Virus record (IMG/VR): IMGVR_UViG_3300009702_000016
Span: 100,032 to 164,031 of that record
Strand: one strand, 5' to 3'
Length of the DNA stretch: 64,000 nucleotides
DNA from: a virus
Shown here: piece by piece, positions 57,362 through 64,000 of the stretch
Position numbering within the stretch: position 1 is the first letter of the stretch
Layout of the letters: every line of letters starts with the position of its first letter
Translations under genes and position numbers: made by a program
The notes under the pieces: model-generated
What the model saw: only the letters and a program-made list of their open reading frames with translations
Told to the model about the DNA's origin: nothing
Database searches by the model: none

Positions 57362-58383
57362 TGCACGTTGACTTCCTAAGCTTGACTTTGGACAACGCTG
57401 TGTGCTTCAAGCACGCCTATATGCCCCTGAAGGACCAGGGTCTTGTTCATATCAGGGGCGAGAACCTAGATGAGGGAGGAAGTAACGGGTCTGGAAAGAC
57501 ATCTCTTTTCGAGATGCTATTCTACCTATTCTATGATCGGCTGACAAAGTCCCCACGACAGGTCAAGAAAGACGAGCTTCTCAACGTATACCATCCTTCG
57601 AACTTTGTGCTTCACGCTGAGATTCTTAGGGAGGGTGTGCCTTACGTCGTGGAGAAGTATCGAAAGGTACCGAAGAAATACCAGAAGGTTAAGAACAAGT
57701 CGTCTGGTGTCGACCTGTGGCGTGATGGAGTTCATGTCACCAAGGACGACCCAAGAGAGGCACAGAAGGAGATTGCAGGACTTCTTGGCAGGTCTTGGAA
57801 TGAAACGAAGGGCTCTATTTACCTTGGTCAGAGGCATATACATCAGATGATTGACGGAACTCCGTCTGAGAAGAAGCTGTATATGAGCCGGTACTTTGGG
57901 TTGGACTCTTTGGACGACATGATCTCTACAGTGGATAAGAGGATCAATGCAATTCCACTGCCTGATGAGACTCATCTTAATTCCCTCCTTGAAGGTGTGC
58001 TGTCGGACCTGGAAGCGATAGGGGACCTTTCCTCCTTGGATGAGGAGTGCGAATCTCTCGTCGAAAAGAGGGACTCCCTTCAATCTAAGATGATTGATGC
58101 AAGGTCGAAGCTGTCCGCACAAGAAGAGGCAAGGGATATCCAGAAGGAACAGAAGAGGTGGAGAAAGTTTCTGTCCTCCAAGTTTGACCTGGGGTTGGAT
58201 ACGGATGAGATCAAGGAGGCACTAGAGGAAAGACGGTCCCTTATTTCCTCCTTGTCCGAAGACCTTCGTTCAGTTCAATCCCGGACAACTATTCTTGGGG
58301 AGATTGAGGACTTGGGTGGGGTTCTAGACGATGACCCTAGTGCTCGCCTTGAGTTGTTGGGGGATTCCCTTCGTGACCTATAG
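57361..58383 (+). CDS. Rad50/SbcC-like ATPase, N-terminal part ending at in-frame TAG
   Basis: The N-terminal Walker A is SNGSGKTSLFEMLFYLFYD (about 40-58), with a head domain (to about 200) and a coiled-coil part (DSLQSKMIDARSKLSAQEEA). This frame stops at TAG 58381-58383 (…LRDL), but the same frame continues without a break from 58384 into the second half listed next. The combined protein is about 765 residues if the TAG is read through. In this coiled-coil position a Gln codon CAG differing by one base would be natural. Functionally the head-tail ATPase acts with an SbcD/Mre11 nuclease, which is not seen in this window. Confidence 0.8.
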   Translation: MHVDFLSLTLDNAVCFKHAYMPLKDQGLVHIRGENLDEGGSNGSGKTSLFEMLFYLFYDRLTKSPRQVKKDELLNVYHPSNFVLHAEILREGVPYVVEKYRKVPKKYQKVKNKSSGVDLWRDGVHVTKDDPREAQKEIAGLLGRSWNETKGSIYLGQRHIHQMIDGTPSEKKLYMSRYFGLDSLDDMISTVDKRINAIPLPDETHLNSLLEGVLSDLEAIGDLSSLDEECESLVEKRDSLQSKMIDARSKLSAQEEARDIQKEQKRWRKFLSSKFDLGLDTDEIKEALEERRSLISSLSEDLRSVQSRTTILGEIEDLGGVLDDDPSARLELLGDSLRDL

Positions 58384-58386
58384 CGC

Positions 58387-59658
58387 TTGCTTCCCTCTCT
58401 AGAGAAGAGAAAGCGATTGGAAAAGAAGTTGTCTCGCACAGAAGAAGACGACTTACCCACTAAAAAGTTAGAATCACGAAAAGAGAAGTGGGAGAATCGT
58501 CTCTCGGAGAACTCACCAGAGCTTTCTGTGCTGTCTTCTGAGTTGTCCAGGCTATACAAGGTGGGTGACTCCTGTTACGCCTGTCTGCGCCCAATCTCGC
58601 CCCAGGAAAAGGAAGAGATGATTGCAGAGAGGGAGAAGGCGAAGGAGTCCTTAGAGAAAGTGTGCGAGAACGCTAAGTCTGCCATGAACTCCTATACCGA
58701 ACGTCTAGAAGTTGCTGAGGAGAGGACTGCCCTGCTGCTGGAGTTGGACGACTTGCCTGAGGGGGATGCTGACGAGGTGTCTACCCAACTAGAAGAGGTT
58801 CGAAAGGAGCATCGTAAGCTCAAGTCTCTACAGTCAAAGTTTGTTCGTCTCAGTGTTCTTAACGGTAAGCTTTCTGACCTACCTGAGTGTGAGAAGTCCG
58901 AGGAGGCACTAGCTTCTGAGTTGCAGGAGGCAACTGACGAGAAAGACTTGCTGGATGACGCCTACCAGTGGATTCTTCAGTGTGGATCTGTGACTTTCGA
59001 TGTCTACGCCTATAAGCGGTTACTGAGCGCGATTGAGACCTATGACAGTAGGCTAAGTGCTACGAATGAGCGTCTCTTCTCACTTCAAGAGACACGGGCT
59101 CAGGCAAAGACACTTCAGAAGCAAGAGCAGGAGATCACCAAAAAGTTGAACACTGCTTCACGGGAAAAGACAAAGTCTCAGGCATTGAGCTACGTTCAGA
59201 TTACGCTGAAGGAGCTTAAGAAGATGGGTCTTCGGGAGTCGACCAAGCTACTGACGAGTGTTCTTCCTATCTACTTGGAGCAGTTATTTCCCAAGGGAGA
59301 TATCGAGCTGGCTCCCACTGACAACTCGGATGGGTTCGACCTTGTTTTCAACAAAGGTGGAAAGAATCTACCCTTGACGCTTATCAGTGGCGGCCAAGCA
59401 AAGAGGGTAGGACTCGCCATTGTTTTTGCTTTTGCGAAGATGGGCCGCAATACCTCGAACCTTCTCATTTGTGACGAGCCTTTTCGGGATCTAGATAAGA
59501 ACGGGAGAGAGGCATGCTTCGAGGTTCTTCGTGACTTTGACATGGGTACGATTCTGGTTACTTCGCACGACCAAGACATGAACGCTTCAAAGAAGTACGA
59601 TCAGGTGTGGACTGTGCAAATGAAGAATCATGTCAGTACTCTTTACTTGGATGGTTGA
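58387..59658 (+). CDS. Rad50/SbcC-like ATPase, C-terminal part
   Basis: Same frame as the preceding entry, beginning right after its TAG; the TTG at 58387 could serve as an independent start. It has a zinc-hook-like CYAC (about position 405 of the joined protein, within GDSCYACLRPISPQEKE), long coiled coil, the ABC signature LISGGQAKRVGLAIVFAF and Walker B LLICDEPFRDLD (about 701-712). All C-terminal head elements are present. Whether the halves are made separately and assemble, are joined by readthrough, or result from a mutation cannot be told from sequence. The next gene starts 4 bases later. Confidence 0.8.
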   Translation: MLPSLEKRKRLEKKLSRTEEDDLPTKKLESRKEKWENRLSENSPELSVLSSELSRLYKVGDSCYACLRPISPQEKEEMIAEREKAKESLEKVCENAKSAMNSYTERLEVAEERTALLLELDDLPEGDADEVSTQLEEVRKEHRKLKSLQSKFVRLSVLNGKLSDLPECEKSEEALASELQEATDEKDLLDDAYQWILQCGSVTFDVYAYKRLLSAIETYDSRLSATNERLFSLQETRAQAKTLQKQEQEITKKLNTASREKTKSQALSYVQITLKELKKMGLRESTKLLTSVLPIYLEQLFPKGDIELAPTDNSDGFDLVFNKGGKNLPLTLISGGQAKRVGLAIVFAFAKMGRNTSNLLICDEPFRDLDKNGREACFEVLRDFDMGTILVTSHDQDMNASKKYDQVWTVQMKNHVSTLYLDG

Positions 59659-59661
59659 CAC

Positions 59662-60951
59662 ATGGCAGGACTAGTCGGTATCGCGTTTACTTCCCCCGCA
59701 ATTGCTGTTACGGTAATAGACCATGACCTGTTCCGGGTACACTTCTATCGTAAGAACCCCGGAGCGCTTCATGCCTTTCTTCAGGAGGCGGATGACCGTC
59801 TTCCTATCGTTCTCCTTTCCTCGATGAGAGACCTGAAGAGGGTTGAGAAGGTGAAGGGGGTGCATGCATTTCTTCTGGCAGAGGACCCGAGAGCCTTGTT
59901 TGAGGTGAAGGGGGCCAACATCCTAGATGCTGTCCCTGACGAGAAGCATTTGGGGTACAAGAAGATGGATATCACTCCAGAAGATATCAACTCGGCCCTT
60001 TCCCTTCCTCCCTCTTTTGAGATTACTGAGGAAGCACTAGCTGCTCTTGGTTCATTGGCTGATGACATCTCTTTCTATGAGCTTGTGCATGGCGTCACTG
60101 AGGGGTACAAGGGTCTTCCTGATGAGTACGAGACGAACATCTGTATGTACGTAGTTCGTGCGCTTCAGCGCCGATCCTGGGTGGCTAGAGTGCAGAAGCC
60201 CGGTCTAAAGGCAGGAGTGCCCGTTGAGAAGATGGCGGAGATTGAAAAGTACATTGATACTTCTCCTTTTTCGGATCTTCTTTGGCGTGCATACTATGAC
60301 CACGTTGAGAATAAGGTCCCTCTGGAGGAAGTAGTTTCTCAATATGAGGCGAACAAGAAGGACTTAGAGTACGTGATAAAGGTTCTAGGAGAGAGTGAGC
60401 TGAAGTACTGTAAGCTCCCTGAGGACTCACCCATCGTTTTCAAGAAGAGGAGAAAAGTGAGAAAGCTAAAGCCTATCGCCCCGCATGGTACGTCCGTGTC
60501 CCCTTTGGCACGCAAGTCACCCCGCAAAAAGAAGAATCCAAATTCGTCTGTTCTTGGGGCTTTACTGTCCTCTTTGGACGAGTCACTTGCTGGAAAGGAG
60601 AAGTTCGACCACTGCTTCTCTAGGACTGCCTGCGCCTTTCTGGTGGGTCTGCTCTCTGGGGATGCGTTTTCTGAAGCGAGCCGTCTAGCAGTCAAGCAAG
60701 GCGCAAAGAAGGCTACTGTAGTGGACCTCGTGAAGTTTGTGAGATCGGCCCAGGACTCCTCAAATACCCAGTCAGCCTATTGCTACTATACCTACTCTGT
60801 GGGGGTCACGGCCTCCTCGGCTGCTGAGAAGTACGGTGTGTCTCCTGTCGTTTTGAAGACGATACTTAAGTACAAGCCGTTGGCCCTGGTTTCTCCCTCG
60901 AAGACTACTTTTCTACAGTGGCCTGACGGCTTGGAGCCGTGGTCTATGTGA
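59662..60951 (+). CDS. hypothetical protein, 429 aa
   Basis: Not recognised. The N-terminal part (GIAFTSPAIAVTVIDHDLFR) is an alpha/beta domain of about 150 residues, a helical middle follows, then a basic stretch near 270-300 (KKRRKVRKLKPIAPHGTSVS) and a C-terminal domain (LDESLAGKEKFDHCFSRTAC onward) whose last 90 residues include AAEKYGVSPVVLKTILKYKP, a helix-turn-helix-like segment. It lacks the metallophosphoesterase motifs of SbcD, which would be expected next to a Rad50 gene. A DNA-binding or transcription role is possible from the basic patch and the helix-turn-helix-like end. Confidence 0.6.
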   Translation: MAGLVGIAFTSPAIAVTVIDHDLFRVHFYRKNPGALHAFLQEADDRLPIVLLSSMRDLKRVEKVKGVHAFLLAEDPRALFEVKGANILDAVPDEKHLGYKKMDITPEDINSALSLPPSFEITEEALAALGSLADDISFYELVHGVTEGYKGLPDEYETNICMYVVRALQRRSWVARVQKPGLKAGVPVEKMAEIEKYIDTSPFSDLLWRAYYDHVENKVPLEEVVSQYEANKKDLEYVIKVLGESELKYCKLPEDSPIVFKKRRKVRKLKPIAPHGTSVSPLARKSPRKKKNPNSSVLGALLSSLDESLAGKEKFDHCFSRTACAFLVGLLSGDAFSEASRLAVKQGAKKATVVDLVKFVRSAQDSSNTQSAYCYYTYSVGVTASSAAEKYGVSPVVLKTILKYKPLALVSPSKTTFLQWPDGLEPWSM

Positions 60952-60996
60952 TTTTCAACCCTCCCAATACGAGGACAGGTTAGAGTCCTACATGGA

Positions 60997-61380
60997 GTGC
61001 CCCTAAAGAGGGTATCGCAGGGCACATTATCTACCCGTATGGGCGACGAACCGGACTCTTGGGATCTCCTCCTCATGATCTCAAGATCAGTTGGGGGTCT
61101 ATCCATTTCTCTCCTAAATGGAGTGAGCAGAGGGGCAGTAATGTCCCTTTCGATGTCAGTTTCTGCGCTTCTTGAGGCTAAAGTATCTCCAGAAGCATTT
61201 AGCTCGATACACTCCATGTTCTCAGGTCTTCCGTGTGAGACAGAGGAGTTGGACACCCTATTCTCTGCCTTGCTTTCCGTGTGCCTGCTTGCACAGGACT
61301 ACGAACAGGATAAGGCGAATTCCGTCCTTCTGAGCCTTATTGCCTTATCTCCCGAGTCTCTGTCAAATCAGTACAACTGA
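60997..61380 (+). CDS. hypothetical helical protein, 127 aa
   Basis: Not recognised. GTG 60997 is the first in-frame start after the previous stop (60949-60951); ATG 61039 is an alternative. No clear ribosome site is seen for either. The sequence is a series of amphipathic and hydrophobic helices (LLLMISRSVGGLSISLLNG; SVSALLEAKVSPEAFSSIHS; LFSALLSVCLLAQDYEQDKA). The stop overlaps the start of the next small gene (TGATG). Confidence 0.5.
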   Translation: MPLKRVSQGTLSTRMGDEPDSWDLLLMISRSVGGLSISLLNGVSRGAVMSLSMSVSALLEAKVSPEAFSSIHSMFSGLPCETEELDTLFSALLSVCLLAQDYEQDKANSVLLSLIALSPESLSNQYN

Positions 61381-61544
61381 TGGTTGACAAGGTTCTAAAG
61401 AAGGCAAGAGAGGGCCTACCTGCACTCCTAGACCTATTGGAGAAGGACTTACGTGCAGTTGGCTTCATCGGAACGCACAAGATTTTGAGGCTCCTCAAAA
61501 AGCTACGCCTGGAGGTAGAAAAAGAGCATCCAGACTCGGAGTAG
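61380..61544 (+). CDS. small helical protein, 54 aa
   Basis: A gene shorter than 60 codons. ATG 61380 overlaps the previous TGA (TGATG), the most common coupling mode in this phage, and the frame runs to TAG 61542-61544. The sequence (MVDKVLKKAREGLPALLDLL, then KILRLLKKLRLEVEKEHPDS) is a regular amphipathic helix pattern with strong Lys/Leu/Glu content. The function is unknown. Confidence 0.6.
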   Translation: MVDKVLKKAREGLPALLDLLEKDLRAVGFIGTHKILRLLKKLRLEVEKEHPDSE

Positions 61545-61611
61545 TCGGTAAAGGGTGCTTGGAAGCGTGGAGTGTTTCCTCGTTTTCAATCAAACCTACT
61601 GGAGTCTCAGA

Positions 61612-62250
61612 ATGAGCACAAAAAAGAAGAGCACGGTCAGCGAACTGACTGATGCATTTATGTTGGGAAAAGCCGTTAGTGTTAACGGGCTGCGTCTGTC
61701 CCCGGACGCTCTCAGGGGAGTTATTCTTGGTATGCGCTATCAGGACGGAGATCCTGCGCTCTCCTTGGAGGTTTTCTCATTCATGAAGGGGGAGGCGAAA
61801 GCTTCCGTAGCTCCCGAGAAGGAGGAGGAGGCTCCCAAGAAGGCGGCTCCCAAGAAGGCTGCTGTTAAGAAGGCTGCTGTTAAGAAGAAGGCCGCCACTA
61901 AGAAGGCTGCTGTTAAGAAGGCTCCTCCTGTTGACGACGATGACTGGGAGGACGATGAGGATGAGGAGGAGACTCCTGCTCCCAAGAAGGCCCCCAAGAA
62001 GGCTGCTGCTAAGGCCGCCACTAAGAAGGTTGCTGTTAAGAAGGCTGCTGTTAAGAAGGCTCCTCCTGTTGACGACGACGATGACGATGATGATGACTGG
62101 GAGGATGATGATGACTGGGAGGACGATGAGGATGAGGAGGAGACTCCTGCCCCCAAGAAGGCTGCTGCTAAGAAGGCTCCTCCTGTTGACGACGACGACG
62201 ATGACGATGACGATGACGACGACTGGGACGACGATTTCGACGACGATTGA
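61612..62250 (+). CDS. Lys/Ala-rich and Asp-rich repeat protein, 212 aa
   Basis: ATG 61612 (GGAG at 61600-61603) is preferred over TTG 61555, whose extra residues look non-coding. The first 60 residues form a folded helical domain (STVSELTDAFMLGKAVSVNG; LSPDALRGVILGMRYQDGD). Then alternating blocks of KKAAVKKAA-type and of long Asp runs with Trp (DDDDWEDDEDEEET) repeat three times, ending WDDDFDDD. The pattern of positive and negative blocks recalls the 47758 protein. Acidic tails ending with Phe near the C-terminus also occur in single-strand DNA-binding proteins, but no OB fold is evident. The acidic and basic arms could mediate condensation or bind partners. Confidence 0.6.
   Translation: MSTKKKSTVSELTDAFMLGKAVSVNGLRLSPDALRGVILGMRYQDGDPALSLEVFSFMKGEAKASVAPEKEEEAPKKAAPKKAAVKKAAVKKKAATKKAAVKKAPPVDDDDWEDDEDEEETPAPKKAPKKAAAKAATKKVAVKKAAVKKAPPVDDDDDDDDDWEDDDDWEDDEDEEETPAPKKAAAKKAPPVDDDDDDDDDDDDWDDDFDDD
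61920..62247 (+). repeat. in-frame repeats of basic and acidic blocks
   Basis: Three copies of a module beginning AAGGCTCCTCCTGTTGACGA (at about 61918, 62056 and 62170) are followed by Asp codons of varying number and, in the first two, by GAGACTCCTGC plus Lys/Ala codons. Near-identity at the DNA level indicates recent duplications and length variation of the Asp runs. Confidence 0.75.
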
Positions 62251-62261
62251 TCGTCTACTCC

Positions 62262-62317
62262 CCTAAGAATGGAGCGGGGTGGTGCACTGTCACTGCCCCG
62301 CTCTATCCATTCTAAGG
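62262..62317 (+). terminator. long hairpin after the 61612 gene (no U-tract)
   Basis: CCTAAGAATGGA (62262-62273) pairs with TCCATTCTAAGG (62306-62317) with one mismatch, extended inward by GCGGGG with CCCCGC across a 4-base bulge, with a further inner pairing GTG/CAC. This is one of the longest hairpins in the window. It lacks a T-run. It may end the upstream transcript or be processed; the third palindromic element lies 6 bases downstream. Confidence 0.45.
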
Positions 62318-62322
62318 CGACC

Positions 62323-62338
62323 AGGGTGGATCCACCCT
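62323..62338 (+). promoter_or_regulatory. repeated palindromic element, copy 3 (perfect palindrome)
   Basis: AGGGTGGATCCACCCT is a perfect 16-base palindrome that differs at one base from the core at 31086-31101 and at two from that at 34198-34213. It lies in the leader of the zinc-ribbon gene starting at 62376; a TATAAAG at 62345 and AGGAGG at 62365-62370 follow. Confidence 0.5.
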
Positions 62339-62375
62339 ATTCTGTATAAAGAACTAGCCGCATAGGAGGCCTACT

Positions 62376-62795
62376 GTGTTTATGAATATCAGTGATTTAG
62401 AGCTTTCAGGACCGATAGTTGACCGAACTATGAAATTGTGCACGAGTTGTGGTCAGATTCATGCGAAGGAAGTGTGCCCCTCGTGCTCACATCCAGAGAG
62501 TATCGTGTTTCTAGATAGTCGACCGCTTCTCCTGAGTATGGATCTTAACAACGCGATCCGATACAAGATCAACCAAATCAGCGACCATATCGGAGAGATG
62601 GAAGACGACGAGCGAGAGTTCAACATCCAAGAGTTTATTCCTTTTCTCTCTATTCTCCTGGACGAGTCTACGCTAGCAGACCACCGGAAGCGAGATTGTT
62701 CAGGAGGGTACCGCGAGACAGACCTTAGCACCGTTGAAAGTTTGGAGCTGATCAACTCCATGCAGCTTCCTACAACCCGAGTAGAGAAGGCGTAA
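62376..62795 (+). CDS. zinc-ribbon protein, 139 aa
   Basis: GTG 62376 is the likely start because AGGAGG lies about six bases upstream; the ATG at 62382 is further away. The motif CTSCGQIHAKEVCPSC is a CxxC...CxxC zinc ribbon (about residues 23-38), followed by an acidic and helical region (IRYKINQISDHIGEMEDDER; FIPFLSILLDES). Zinc ribbons commonly bind nucleic acid or proteins. It is preceded by the palindromic element, and so may be specially regulated. Confidence 0.6.
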   Translation: MFMNISDLELSGPIVDRTMKLCTSCGQIHAKEVCPSCSHPESIVFLDSRPLLLSMDLNNAIRYKINQISDHIGEMEDDEREFNIQEFIPFLSILLDESTLADHRKRDCSGGYRETDLSTVESLELINSMQLPTTRVEKA

Positions 62796-63008
62796 ATGTT
62801 TCATTCGGACTGTTGCAGAGCCGTCCCCGCTTCTTCTCGTCTGAGGGAAGTGAAGAACTTAGAAGACGTCGTTAAGGACATGTGCGAAAAGACAGACTCT
62901 GAAATCTTGCACAACCTTGAGGCCCCGCGTTTTTCCCTTGTCTACCGTCAGCTGCTATCCGTTGCTGACCGAATCCGTACCCTGATGGAAGTTAATAATG
63001 AGCAATAA
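62796..63008 (+). CDS. small hypothetical protein, 70 aa
   Basis: Not recognised. It starts at ATG directly after the previous stop (TAAATG). A Cys pair near the N-terminus (SDCCRAVPA) and charged helices (LREVKNLEDVVKDMCEKTD; RQLLSVADRIRTLMEVNNE) are seen. It overlaps the following ORF by 11 bases. Confidence 0.5.
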   Translation: MFHSDCCRAVPASSRLREVKNLEDVVKDMCEKTDSEILHNLEAPRFSLVYRQLLSVADRIRTLMEVNNEQ

Positions 63009-63405
63009 CACGCAGGAAGATGTTTCTCGACATTTTTCAGAACTGTCCTCTAGTTTGAAGCTTACCCCGGTTTTGAAGGATGAGAATGTGTCTAGGGTAC
63101 TTCACGGACTAGAAGCCGCCCTCCATTCGGATGGATTTGACGTGAGTGGGGCCTCGTCTTCTACAGCTGCAAATGACCCTAAAACTTTGGTTTTTCGGGT
63201 GTTTGACACTCTGGCTTCTTCGACCGTGGAGGGATTCGTTTCCCTTCTTGACGGGTGGAAGTTTCGGGCATTGCACCATAAATCCGCTCATTTCGTAGTC
63301 ATTAGTAATGTTCCTCGCCTGACTGAGAAGAGAGTAAAGAAGGCAGTCCGAGACTGCATTCTTGCAGGGAGGGGCGCTAAGGACACGCAAGAGTCGTCCG
63401 AATGA
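62998..63405 (+). CDS. hypothetical protein, 135 aa
   Basis: Not recognised. An alpha/beta protein (SSLKLTPVLKDENVSRVLHG; FVSLLDGWKFRALHHKSAHF) with a basic segment (RLTEKRVKKAVRDCILAG) near the C-terminus. It starts 11 bases before the end of the previous gene and ends by ATGA into the next. Resemblance of overall pattern to the next gene (two similar-sized alpha/beta domains) raises the possibility of paralogy, but identity is not evident by eye. Confidence 0.5.
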   Translation: MSNNTQEDVSRHFSELSSSLKLTPVLKDENVSRVLHGLEAALHSDGFDVSGASSSTAANDPKTLVFRVFDTLASSTVEGFVSLLDGWKFRALHHKSAHFVVISNVPRLTEKRVKKAVRDCILAGRGAKDTQESSE

Positions 63406-63935
63406 CTGATCCTTTTGGTAAGCTCTCTTACGAGAATCACACGTTTGAGACAAGAGCAGAGTGCCTTGTTGTAGCTCTTCAGGCTGCGATGAAGGTTCAC
63501 GGGATAAAAGAGGACGATAAATCGATGAAATGCCTTCGTCGTCTGAAAAAGGCGATGAAGAAGAGCAAGGTACGAAAGTACAGCTTCTCTATCATTTCGA
63601 AGGAAGGGTGCGAATCAGATGATACTTCTCCCTCTCCAGTTCATCCTGTGGAGGAGAACGAGCACTCTGCGGCGCTAATCAAATACTTGTCTTCTTTCCT
63701 TGGTGCTAAATGCGGATTCAAGTGTTTGTCTTCCACCTCTAGTCGTTACCTTGTGTTGAAGGTGAGGTGTGTTGCACTAGAGGGCGTGTTCCCGAAAGAG
63801 ATAAAATTTCCTCCTCTCGCGCCCGTTCTTCGGAAGAAGGGAATCAACTTTGTGTCTTTTTCGGTGGTAAAGAGGGTACCTTTCCCTGACAAGGGTGCCG
63901 AGGGCCTCATTGTTCAGTGCATTTACGGCACCTGA
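63402..63935 (+). CDS. hypothetical protein, 177 aa
   Basis: Not recognised. It starts by ATGA overlap. It is Lys-rich and soluble, with an alpha/beta pattern that appears twice (ECLVVALQAAMKVHGIKEDD with KVRKYSFSIISKE; SAALIKYLSSFLGAKCGFKC with YLVLKVRCVALEG), suggesting an internal duplication of about 90 residues. No motif is recognisable. Confidence 0.5.
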   Translation: MTDPFGKLSYENHTFETRAECLVVALQAAMKVHGIKEDDKSMKCLRRLKKAMKKSKVRKYSFSIISKEGCESDDTSPSPVHPVEENEHSAALIKYLSSFLGAKCGFKCLSSTSSRYLVLKVRCVALEGVFPKEIKFPPLAPVLRKKGINFVSFSVVKRVPFPDKGAEGLIVQCIYGT

Positions 63936-64000
63936 ATGGCTAGAAGAAGAAAACGCCGGAAGAAGGATAGAGATACCCTAGGAGTGGCTCCTGGGAAACC
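63936..64000 (+). CDS. 5' end of a basic protein gene (partial)
   Basis: ATG 63936 directly follows the previous TGA, and the first residues MARRRKRRKKDRDTLGVAPG are extremely basic. The gene runs beyond the window edge, so its function cannot be judged. Confidence 0.5.
   Translation, partial: MARRRKRRKKDRDTLGVAPGK

Noticed and set aside
58381-58383. TAG read as a normal amino acid throughout the phage (stop-codon reassignment)
   Set aside because: At least a dozen clearly bounded genes in the window end at TAG in tight coupling with the next start, so TAG works as a stop in most places.
59662-60951. SbcD/Mre11 nuclease next to the Rad50-like gene
   Set aside because: No metallophosphoesterase motifs (DxH, GDxxD, GNHE) are visible.
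61555-61611. TTG 61555 as start of the Lys/Ala repeat protein
   Set aside because: The extra residues look non-coding, and ATG 61612 has a ribosome site at proper distance.

Overview
The window is a densely packed piece of a very large tailed bacteriophage genome (jumbo-phage scale). I infer a contractile-tailed myovirus. All supported genes lie on the + strand, many overlap by 1-8 bases (ATGA, GTGA, TAATG, TGATG junctions), and no stretch above 300 bases lacks a gene. Recognisable phage functions include a very large tail sheath, a probable tail tube, a tail-assembly chaperone pair joined by a -1 frameshift, a tape-measure candidate, a family A DNA polymerase, a SNF2-type helicase, a type II topoisomerase, a clamp-loader ATPase, a Rad50/SbcC-type ATPase and a putative sigma-like factor. 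Two secreted cell-wall-type enzymes with cleavable signal peptides suggest a host with a periplasm (Gram-negative), but this is inference. No tRNA, integrase, transposase or CRISPR array was seen.

Layout: 1-7047 holds small unknown genes and virion-type proteins, including a beta-propeller-like protein and three membrane or secreted proteins (5324-6515) that could include lysis functions. 7061-12735 carries two giant glycine/serine/threonine-rich repeat proteins, probably fibres or surface decoration, separated by an intrinsic terminator. 12794-14371 encodes a basic-tailed protein, a small DUF1360-like membrane protein and a SWIM-type zinc protein. 14371-20906 is a block of five beta-rich proteins, probably baseplate or fibre components. 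20916-23081 holds five unknown genes.

23097-36963 is a replication block (SNF2 helicase, a uracil-DNA-glycosylase-like/exonuclease/polymerase A fusion, topoisomerase B and A subunits). It is interleaved with an SGNH hydrolase and a membrane-anchored matrixin-like metalloprotease, and a lytic transglycosylase follows. 38552-40476 has an unknown protein and a DNA methyltransferase, closed by a strong terminator. 41246-53022 is the tail module: sheath, several unknowns, tube, an Asp-rich repeat protein, terminator, chaperones G/GT and tape measure. 53041-54730 holds small genes including an HNH nuclease.

54859-60951 looks like a transcription/replication/repair operon: sigma-like factor, DnaX-like clamp loader, CxxCxxCC protein, Rad50-like ATPase and an unknown. 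60997-64000 contains small unknowns, including a 54-codon gene, a Lys/Ala-Asp repeat protein and a zinc-ribbon protein.

Points needing a second look: the topoisomerase B gene is broken by an apparent +1 frameshift at a T-run; the rad50-like gene carries one in-frame TAG; a canonical CCCTTTA slippery site sits in the chaperone overlap; and a 16-base palindromic element occurs three times, in two copies as part of a longer element of about 30 bases lying directly after a stop codon.
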